Shown in pieces: positions 9,436-16,000 of a stretch of 55,611 nucleotides of DNA (position 1 is its first letter; each line of letters begins with the position of its first letter). The stretch spans positions 1-55,611 of the forward strand of contig JAHDXO010000046.1 in the NCBI GenBank assembly GCA_023382975.1, in the 5' to 3' direction. A program made the translations under genes and the position numbers. The notes under the pieces were generated by a model. The model made no database searches and had not been told where the DNA came from. It worked only from the letters and a program-made list of their open reading frames with translations. This DNA comes from Pirellulaceae bacterium (GTDB lineage: Bacteria > Planctomycetota > Planctomycetia > Pirellulales > Pirellulaceae).

Positions 9436-10311
9436 ATGCTTGTTCGATCTTGGTTGACTGCCCTGTTGTTCGGTTTGCTGGCGGTGTCCGTGTCGTGGGC
9501 CGATCCGCCGCTCAAGGCTTTGATCGTGGACGGCCAGAACGCGCACAACTGGAAAGAGACCAGTCCCGTGCTGAAAACGTTGCTCGAGGATTCGGGAATG
9601 TTCCAAGTCGATGTGGCGACGTCGCCGCCCAAGGGACAGGACATGAGCGGATTCCAGCCCGATTTCAGCAAGTATGCACTGGTCGTGTTGAACTACCAGG
9701 GCGACGAATGGGCCGCGGACACCAAGCAGGCGTTCGTCGATTACGTCAAGAACGGCGGCGGCGTGCTCGTTTACCACTTTGCCTGCGCCGCGTTTCCCAA
9801 GTGGCCCGAATACAACGAGATCATCGGCTTGGGTGGCTGGGGCGGCCGGAATGAAACCGCCGGTCCCTACCTTCGTCTGCGCGACGGTCAATTCGTGCGC
9901 GATGAAACGCCCGGACGCGGCGGCGGCCACGGACCGATGCAGCCGTTCCAGTTGATCGTGCGCGAACCGAACCATCCGATCACCCAGGGACTGCCGCCGA
10001 CGTTCATGCACGTCGACGACGAACTGTACGGATGGCTTCGAGGCCCGGCCAAGAACCTGACCGTGCTGGCGACCGCCTTCGCACCCAAAGAACTGGGCGG
10101 CGCGGGCGAGCACGAACCGGTGCTGTTCACCGTCGAGTATGGCAAAGGCCGCGTCTTCCAAAACGCCTTGGGGCATACGGCCAAGGAACTGAAGAGCGTC
10201 GCGTTCATCGCCACGTTCCTGCGCGGCGCGGAATGGGCGGCGACCGGCAAGGTGACTCAGAGCGTTCCGGACGACTTCCCCGGTCCCGACAAGGCCAGCA
10301 TCCGCGAGTAA
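9436..10311 (+). CDS. Secreted ThuA-like domain protein
   Basis: A 291-residue protein. The start at 9436 is fixed by AAGGAG 10 bases upstream and by the signal peptide that follows (LTALLFGLLAVSVSWADPP). The mature part is a ThuA-like, glutamine-amidotransferase-fold domain: LKALIVDGQNAHNW at the first strand, DYVKNGGGVLVYHFACAAF at the nucleophile-elbow region with a His-Phe-Ala-Cys arrangement, then HPITQGLPPTFMHVDDELYG and PVLFTVEYGKGRVFQNALGH. ThuA-family proteins occur in sugar-utilisation gene sets and planctomycetes have many exported copies. Some relatives bind or convert oxidised sugars. The exact reaction is not known from sequence. A strong terminator follows at 10339. Confidence 0.85.
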   Translation: MLVRSWLTALLFGLLAVSVSWADPPLKALIVDGQNAHNWKETSPVLKTLLEDSGMFQVDVATSPPKGQDMSGFQPDFSKYALVVLNYQGDEWAADTKQAFVDYVKNGGGVLVYHFACAAFPKWPEYNEIIGLGGWGGRNETAGPYLRLRDGQFVRDETPGRGGGHGPMQPFQLIVREPNHPITQGLPPTFMHVDDELYGWLRGPAKNLTVLATAFAPKELGGAGEHEPVLFTVEYGKGRVFQNALGHTAKELKSVAFIATFLRGAEWAATGKVTQSVPDDFPGPDKASIRE

Positions 10312-10338
10312 AGCGGAGAGTGGTCGATTCCCGAAAAT

Positions 10339-10386
10339 GGGACAGGCGACGGGAGCTCATGCCCCGAAGCCTGTCCCGTTTTTTTT
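10339..10386 (+). terminator. Rho-independent terminator after the ThuA gene
   Basis: A perfect 9-bp stem GGGACAGGC (10339-10347) / GCCTGTCCC (10369-10377) is followed by an eight-T run (10379-10386). The T run overlaps the stop codon of the convergent transketolase gene. Confidence 0.85.
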
Positions 10387-11308
10387 AGAGCAGCCGCTGC
10401 ATCTGCTCGAATTCTTCCTGGTTCTTGAATCGCACGTAGTGCAGTTTCGGCGCCCGCTGGCGAAGCAGGTCGAAGCCTCGGCAGGGATCCGTTCTCGCGA
10501 TCACGACCAGCGGACGGTGCGCCGCGGGAGGGCGAGTGGCCGGCGCGGCCAAGGCGTCGGGATCGTGCCCGTCGACTTCATGGACCTCGACACCGAACGC
10601 ACGCAAGCGATCGGCCAGCGGGTCGATGGTCATCACGTCGTTCATCGCGCCGTCGCACTGCTGGCCATTCTTGTCGACGTAGACGCCCAGGTTGCTCAAC
10701 CGGTAGTGGGACAGCGCCTGAAACGCCTCCCAGGTCTGTCCCTCCTGGAATTCGCCGTCCGACATGAACACCCAGACGCGGCCCGTGTCGCCTCGCAGTC
10801 GGCGGGCCATCGCGATGCCGCCAGCCTGGCTGATCGCCTGTCCCAGCGAGCCGGCCGTCACCTCGTGACCCGGCGAGTGTTCCGCGCCGATCAACTCGAC
10901 CGTGCTGCCGTCCTGGTTGAACTGCTCCAGTGCGTTCTCCGAGAGCCGGCCGACTTCGATCAGCACCGAATACAGAACCAGCGCGTAATGAACCGGCGAG
11001 AAGATGAACCGGTCCAGTTCCGGCGATTTCCTGCCGTTGTACGCGGCGCCGGTAAAACTGTTCGGGTTATCCGGACCCGGCACTCCGGGAAACCTGTGCG
11101 GGACCAGCGGACCCTCGCTCGTTCCCAGATTCATCACGCGCAGGTACAGCGTGGCCAGGATTTCCGCCGCGGAACAAGCTTGGCTCAAATAACCGCCGTT
11201 GTGCCGCAGCGTATGGTCCAGCACGCGGCGCCGGACGGCGTTGGCGACTCGCCGCACCTCGTCCTGCCAGCATTCCGGTCCCGCAAATTCGGTCGATTGG
11301 TTCATCAT
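10385..11308 (-). CDS. Transketolase N-terminal (thiamine-diphosphate) subunit, unpaired
   Basis: A 307-residue cytoplasmic protein matching the N-terminal half of split transketolases. It shows the early helix and Asn-Gly-Gly-Tyr segment LDHTLRHNGGYLSQACSAAE, the HYALVLYSVLIE helix, and the pyrimidine/diphosphate region GHEVTAGSLGQAISQAGG. The Mg-binding motif reads SDGEFQEGQTWEA, where most transketolases have GDGE. The C-terminal subunit (pyrimidine domain and catalytic Glu) would normally be the next gene, but downstream lies only the terminator and the convergent ThuA gene. The partner must be elsewhere, or the protein has a different role. AGGAG sits 5 bases before the first ATG (11308) and 8 before a second ATG (11305), so either could be used. 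Confidence 0.85.
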   Translation of the reverse strand: MMNQSTEFAGPECWQDEVRRVANAVRRRVLDHTLRHNGGYLSQACSAAEILATLYLRVMNLGTSEGPLVPHRFPGVPGPDNPNSFTGAAYNGRKSPELDRFIFSPVHYALVLYSVLIEVGRLSENALEQFNQDGSTVELIGAEHSPGHEVTAGSLGQAISQAGGIAMARRLRGDTGRVWVFMSDGEFQEGQTWEAFQALSHYRLSNLGVYVDKNGQQCDGAMNDVMTIDPLADRLRAFGVEVHEVDGHDPDALAAPATRPPAAHRPLVVIARTDPCRGFDLLRQRAPKLHYVRFKNQEEFEQMQRLL

Positions 11309-11473
11309 TGAAACTCCTGGCCAGACGATAAGGATTTTGCCTGCCGGGATCAAGGCCCGGCTCCGAGTCGGTCGCAGCGATCGACCGCAACCGTCGCCGT
11401 CGAACCGGCAGCCGCGCTCGGTTACAATGGGCTTGGGCGCACGAACCACCTCAGTATGCAGGAGACACCAATT

Positions 11474-12460
11474 ATGAGCGAAACGAATCGTCGTCAGTTT
11501 CTGCAAGCGGCAGCGGCTTCGCTGGCTGCAGCCGGATTCGGCTCCCGGGCCATGGCGAACCAGCAGAACAGTTCCGCCGGCATCCCGACGCGGCCGTTGG
11601 GCAAGACCGGCCAACAAGTCGCGATCGTGGGCCTGGGCGGTTACCACATCGGCACGGTCGACGAGAAACAGGCGATCGCCATCATGCACGAAGCGATCGA
11701 CCAGGGGATGACGTTCTTCGACAACGCGTGGGACTATCACAACGGCCGTAGCGAAGAGTTCATGGGCAAGGCGCTGGCCAGCGGCGGCCGGCGGCAGAAG
11801 GTGTTTCTGATGACCAAGGTCTGCGCCCGAGACTACCGGGGCGTCCAGCAGCATTTGGACGACAGCCTGCGCCGCCTGCAAACCGACGTGATCGACCTGT
11901 GGCAGTTCCACGAAATCAACTGGGACATCGATTCCGTCTGGCTCTACGAACAAGGCGGACTCAAGGCGGCAGTCGAGGCGCAAAAAGCCGGCAAAGTCCG
12001 GTACATCGGCTTCACCGGCCACCGGGACCACACCCACTTGCTGAAAATGCTCTCGACTCCGCATGAGTGGGACACCGTCCAGATGCCGGTCAACGTATTG
12101 GACGCCCACTATCGGCCGTTTCAAGAAAAGGTGTTGCCGGAACTGAATCGGCGCAAGATCGGGACGGTCGGCATGAAGGCTTTGGCCGGGGGAGTGATTC
12201 CCAGTCAATTGAACATCTCGGCGGAACTGTGCCGCCGGTTCGCCCTGACTCTGCCGATCAGCACGCTGGTTTGTGGAATCAGTTCCCGCGAGAACCTGCT
12301 GCAGGATCTGGCCATGGCCCGCGACTTCAAGCCGGTCTCCCGGCAGGAACTCGACGACCTGTTGGCTCAGACGGCTCAGCCGGGCAGCGACGGCAAGCTG
12401 GAACGTTACAAGACCACCCGCTACGGCAGCGCGTATCACTTCCAGCAACACGGGGAATGA
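11474..12460 (+). CDS. Tat-exported aldo/keto reductase
   Basis: A 328-residue NAD(P)-type oxidoreductase with a twin-arginine signal (NRRQFLQAAAASLAAAGFG). AGGAGA lies 8 bases before the ATG at 11474. The aldo/keto reductase tetrad is present: Asp and Tyr in FFDNAWDYHNG, Lys in VFLMTKV, His in DLWQFHEIN. The barrel then continues with GLKAAVEAQKAGKVRYIGFTGH and the late-barrel segment TVGMKALAGG. Planctomycetes export many such enzymes by Tat, probably folded with their cofactor, to act on sugars or aldehydes in the periplasm. The substrate is unknown. The gene is monocistronic as far as can be seen; the repeats at 12466 begin directly after its stop. Confidence 0.9.
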   Translation: MSETNRRQFLQAAAASLAAAGFGSRAMANQQNSSAGIPTRPLGKTGQQVAIVGLGGYHIGTVDEKQAIAIMHEAIDQGMTFFDNAWDYHNGRSEEFMGKALASGGRRQKVFLMTKVCARDYRGVQQHLDDSLRRLQTDVIDLWQFHEINWDIDSVWLYEQGGLKAAVEAQKAGKVRYIGFTGHRDHTHLLKMLSTPHEWDTVQMPVNVLDAHYRPFQEKVLPELNRRKIGTVGMKALAGGVIPSQLNISAELCRRFALTLPISTLVCGISSRENLLQDLAMARDFKPVSRQELDDLLAQTAQPGSDGKLERYKTTRYGSAYHFQQHGE

Positions 12461-12465
12461 AAGTG

Positions 12466-12680
12466 GTCAGTTGTCAGTTGTCAGTTGTCAGCAGTGGCCC
12501 CCGGGCGCCGAACGGGGGTCGGTATTCAGTCAGTTGTCAGCAGTGGCCCCCGGGCGCCGAACGGGGGTCGGCATTTGGTCAGTTGGCAGCAGTGGCCCCT
12601 GGACGCTGAACGGGGGTCGGTATTCGGTCAGTTGGCAGTAGTGGCCCCCGGGCGCTGAACGGGGGTCGGTATTCGGTCAG
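12466..12680. repeat. 49-bp imperfect tandem repeat, about four copies
   Basis: Units begin with a GTCAGTTGTCAG-like lead, then CAGTGGCCCCCGGGCGCC, then a GAACGGGGGTCGG segment. The CAGTGGCCC word recurs at 12492, 12541, 12590 and 12639 (CAGTGGCCC, last copy TAGTGGCCC), a strict 49-base period. The core GGGCGCCGAACG is shared, in inverted form, with the repeats at 29827-29955 and 37619-37644. There are no spacers, so this is not a CRISPR array. Confidence 0.85.
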
Positions 12681-12693
12681 TGGACGTGCGCGG

Positions 12694-12799
12694 GCTTTCC
12701 AACCCCGCCTAACTCGCAACCGCAGGTCTCCTCGATTCCGTCGCCACCCCGCTTTCAGAGGTGGCTTCGAAACGTGGGCCGGATTGCGGGGTTGAAAGC
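12694..12799. repeat. Short element bounded by inverted repeats
   Basis: GCTTTCCAACCCCGC (12694-12708) is matched by GCGGGGTTGAAAGC (12786-12799) in inverted orientation with one base gap. The 106-base element lies between the tandem repeats and the trio operon, so it may be a REP/MITE-type unit or an mRNA leader hairpin for the gene at 12845. Confidence 0.45.
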
Positions 12800-12844
12800 A
12801 TGTTTGTACGATTCCAAGTCGGCACGTCGGAATAGGGAAACCTT

Positions 12845-14434
12845 ATGAACGCAGCGTTTTGGTGCCTCGTGTGCTTGGCGGGAGCGGCGGCGGAAACGGG
12901 CGACGAATCGACGTTCTGGCCTGTCTTCGAGCAGCGCGGCCCGGTTGTGGCCGAAGGCGAGATCGACCGGCTGGTGTTCGATCGGCTGGCGAAGTCGGAA
13001 ATCCGGCCGTCAAATCTCTGCTCCGACGCGGTGTTTTTGCGGCGAGTCTACTTGGACGTCATCGGCACTCTGCCCACGCCGCAAGAATCGCGGGATTTTC
13101 TGTCGGACCCAAGTCCGACGAAACGCAGCGAACTGATCGACCGTCTGCTTGAGCGGGAAGAATTCGCCGACTATTGGGCGTTGAAATGGGGCGATCTGCT
13201 GCGGGTCAAGGCCGAGTTCCCGATCAATCTGTGGCCCAACGGCGTGCAGGTCTATCACCGCTGGATCCGGACCAGCATCCGGGACAACATGCCGTACGAC
13301 CGGTTTGCCCGCGAATTGCTGACATCCAGCGGAAGCAATTTCCGGGCTCCGCCAGTGAATTTCTATCGCGCGATGCAGAACCGCGAACCGCGAGCGATCG
13401 CGCAAACGGTGGCGCTGACGTTTCTGGGCCAACGGGCGGAAAAGTGGCCGGAAGATCGCCTGGAGGCGATGTCCGCTTTTTTTGATCGGATCGGGTTCAA
13501 AGAGACGGGCGAATGGAAGGAAGAGATCGTTTACTTCGACGCCTTTCGCGAGCCACCTGCGGATCGTGCGCCCGAAGACCGATCGCCCGCGGCGGCCTTC
13601 CCCGACGGCACGGCGGCTCGACTGACCGCGCAGCAGGATCCGCGCGTGGTGTTTGCCGATTGGCTGGTCAACGCGGACAATCCGTGGTTCGCCCGCAACC
13701 TGGTCAACCGGATCTGGTACTGGCTGTTGGGACGCGGCATCATTCACGAGCCGGACGACATCCGGGCGGACAATCCGCCGAGTCAGCCCGAACTCCTGGA
13801 GTATCTGGAGCGCGAACTGATCGCGGCCCGTTACGACACGAAGCACATCTACCGGCTGATCTTGAACTCGAAGACCTACCAATTGTCATCTATCCCCCGC
13901 AGCGATCACCCGGACGCGGCGGCCTGTTTTGCGTACTATCCCGTGCGGCGTTTGGATGCCGAGGTGTTGATCGACGCGCTGTGTCAGATCACGGGAACCA
14001 CCGAGGAGTATTCCAGTCCGATCCCGGAGCCGTTCACGTTCATCCCGGACAATCAGCGCTCGATCGCCTTGGCCGACGGCAGCACCAGCAGTTCGTTTCT
14101 CGAAATGTTCGGACGACCGCCGCGCGATACCGGATTGGTGTCCGAGCGGAACAATCAGTCGACGGCGGCCCAGCGGCTGCATCTGCTGAATTCGAGCCAC
14201 ATCCTGCAGAAGATCCAGCAGAGCGACCGCTTGCAGCAGTTGTCGCAGACCAGCCGCTCGCCCCGCGAAGCAGTCACTCGCGTCTATTTGGCCATCCTCT
14301 CGCGGTTTCCGACCGACGAGGAGCTGAAGGTGTTGAACGAGTACTCTCAGTCGGGCGGGGTGCGCGGCCCGGAGGTTCTGACCGACGTGGCGTGGGCCTT
14401 GATCAATACCGCGGAGTTCCTCTGCAAGCATTGA
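12845..14434 (+). CDS. DUF1549/DUF1553 (PSD1-type) secreted protein lacking the CxxCH segment
   Basis: A 529-residue protein with a short signal (MNAAFWCLVCLAGAAAETG). The DUF1549 part is clear (FLRRVYLDVIGTLPTPQE, then YWALKWGDLLRVK), as is DUF1553 (NPWFARNLVNRIWYWLLGRG, AARYDTKHIYRLILNSKTYQ, then SAAQRLHLLNSSH-like text near 450). In most relatives a Cys-x-x-Cys-His-x-His-Pro segment sits between FLG and the following KW; here the chain runs TFLGQRAEKWPEDRLEAM, so the putative haem or metal site is absent. The fold is otherwise intact, so this may be a sub-family rather than a broken copy. It is the first gene of the planctomycete trio with DUF1501 (14488) and the PPC protein (16001). The function of the family is unknown. 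Confidence 0.85.
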   Translation: MNAAFWCLVCLAGAAAETGDESTFWPVFEQRGPVVAEGEIDRLVFDRLAKSEIRPSNLCSDAVFLRRVYLDVIGTLPTPQESRDFLSDPSPTKRSELIDRLLEREEFADYWALKWGDLLRVKAEFPINLWPNGVQVYHRWIRTSIRDNMPYDRFARELLTSSGSNFRAPPVNFYRAMQNREPRAIAQTVALTFLGQRAEKWPEDRLEAMSAFFDRIGFKETGEWKEEIVYFDAFREPPADRAPEDRSPAAAFPDGTAARLTAQQDPRVVFADWLVNADNPWFARNLVNRIWYWLLGRGIIHEPDDIRADNPPSQPELLEYLERELIAARYDTKHIYRLILNSKTYQLSSIPRSDHPDAAACFAYYPVRRLDAEVLIDALCQITGTTEEYSSPIPEPFTFIPDNQRSIALADGSTSSSFLEMFGRPPRDTGLVSERNNQSTAAQRLHLLNSSHILQKIQQSDRLQQLSQTSRSPREAVTRVYLAILSRFPTDEELKVLNEYSQSGGVRGPEVLTDVAWALINTAEFLCKH

Positions 14435-14440
14435 CAATCC

Positions 14441-14462
14441 GTAGTACAGGCTGCCAGCCTGT
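14441..14462. repeat. 22-bp dispersed palindromic repeat
   Basis: Starts GTAGTACAGG and contains the palindrome ACAGGCTGCCAGCCTGT. The identical 22 bases occur in inverted orientation at 46870-46891, inside the element at 46811-46926. It lies between two co-oriented genes and may act as a REP-like mRNA hairpin. Confidence 0.75.
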
Positions 14463-14487
14463 GCCTGATGAGAAAGGACGATTCCAA

Positions 14488-15882
14488 ATGATCAACCAGC
14501 GCGAATTCGACGTGGTGTTCGAGTTACCGGGTGCCCCGGGTTCGATCGTCAGCACGGGTGGCGCACCCCTTTCGCGGCGAGCCGTTCTGCAAAGCGGCGC
14601 CGCCGGGTTCGCCAGCCTGCTGCTGGCCAACCGGATGTCCCTGGCCGCGCCGTCAGCCCCCGCTGCACCGGCGGCCAAAGCCCACGCGGTGATTCAAATT
14701 TGGATGTGGGGCGGCCCGTCGCATCTGGATACGTTCGATCCCAAACCCGAGGCGGGATACGATTACTGCGGCCCGCTGAACAAGCCGATCGGGACCAACG
14801 TCCCCGGCGTCCGGATCGGCGAATCGCTGCCTCAACTGGCCGCTCAAGCCGACAAGTACGCAATTCTCCGCGGCATGACGCACGGCAACAACGGGCACGA
14901 GACAGCGTCCTACATGGTGCAGACCGGGCGCGAGCCCGGCGGACGGATCGTGTACCCGAGTGTCGGCGCCGTGGTCAGCTACTTCCGCGGCCCCGCGTCC
15001 GACAGCGCCGGGCTGATCCCGCCCTACATCGTGCTGACCCAGCCTCAAGGTCGCTTCTCGGAAGCCGGATTCCTGGGCTCGGCCTACAAGCCGTTTGCCA
15101 CGGGTGGCGATCCCGGTCAGACGCGGTTTGTCGTCGAGGGCATCGCCGCCGCGGGGCTTTCGGAATCGAGGCAACAGGACCGCCGCGACTTGCTCGGCCG
15201 TCTGAACACGCTCGGTCAAGCGTTGCCTGGCGATCCGCAGATCGAAGCTCTGAAGCAGAGCGAACAGCAAGCTTACGAGCTGATTCTCGGCGACGCGGGG
15301 CGCGTGTTCGAATTGTCCCAGGAAGCCGACGAACTTCGGGACCAGTACGGCCGCAATACGTTTGGCCAGTCCTGTCTGCTGGCGCGGCGACTGGTCGAGC
15401 GCGGTGTCCGCTACGTGACAATCAACTACAAAGGCTGGGATACGCACAAGGAGCATTTCCAGATCATGCGCCGTAAGCTGCCGGAGCTGGACCGCGGCAT
15501 GGGCACCTTGCTGCAAGACCTTTCGCAGCGCGGCCTGCTGGACAGCACGATCGTATGGTGGAGCGGCGAGTTCGGCAGGACGCCCAAGGTCCAGTGGGAA
15601 GCGCCGTGGAACGGTGGACGAGGCCACTACGGCCGGGTGTTTTCAGCCGTCGTCGCGGGCGGCGGTTTTCGAGGCGGAACGGTGGTCGGGCAATCGACGG
15701 AGAAGGGAACGGAAGTCAAGGACCGGCCCGTATATCCCTGGGACTTGATCGGCAGCATGTACCAGTTGCTGGGCATCGATCCCGCCGCCACAATCCCGCA
15801 TCCCCAAGGCCAATCGATCCGCGTCGTCCCGGCCGCCGACGAGGTCGCCAAAGCGGGCGGATGGTTGAGCGAAATCATGTGA
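14488..15882 (+). CDS. DUF1501 Tat-exported protein
   Basis: A 464-residue protein. The ATG at 14488 follows AAAGGA at a spacing of about 9. The twin-arginine signal is LSRRAVLQSGAAGFASLLLA. DUF1501, a sulfatase/alkaline-phosphatase-fold family, is recognised from WMWGGPSHLDTFDPKP, SYMVQTGREPGG, NYKGWDTHKEHF and WWSGEFGRTPK. The Asp and His residues in these blocks are where metal ligands would lie. The partner genes on both sides encode secreted DUF1549/DUF1553 and PPC-domain proteins, an arrangement repeated many times in planctomycete genomes. Members are thought to act outside the cytoplasm, but no reaction is established that I know of. There are 53 bases, containing the 22-bp repeat, between this gene and the one before. 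Confidence 0.9.
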   Translation: MINQREFDVVFELPGAPGSIVSTGGAPLSRRAVLQSGAAGFASLLLANRMSLAAPSAPAAPAAKAHAVIQIWMWGGPSHLDTFDPKPEAGYDYCGPLNKPIGTNVPGVRIGESLPQLAAQADKYAILRGMTHGNNGHETASYMVQTGREPGGRIVYPSVGAVVSYFRGPASDSAGLIPPYIVLTQPQGRFSEAGFLGSAYKPFATGGDPGQTRFVVEGIAAAGLSESRQQDRRDLLGRLNTLGQALPGDPQIEALKQSEQQAYELILGDAGRVFELSQEADELRDQYGRNTFGQSCLLARRLVERGVRYVTINYKGWDTHKEHFQIMRRKLPELDRGMGTLLQDLSQRGLLDSTIVWWSGEFGRTPKVQWEAPWNGGRGHYGRVFSAVVAGGGFRGGTVVGQSTEKGTEVKDRPVYPWDLIGSMYQLLGIDPAATIPHPQGQSIRVVPAADEVAKAGGWLSEIM

Positions 15883-16000
15883 ACGGTCGCGTTGGAGTTC
15901 ACGCTTCAGCGTGTTTCTTTGCTGCCGAAACGCGTTGGGGGGACACACCAGCGCAGCATACAGTCCAGCAACGTTGCCAACATTCACCGGAGATTTCGTC

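Noticed and set aside
12466..12680. CRISPR array
   Set aside because: Units are directly tandem and variable, with no unique spacers and no cas genes in the window.
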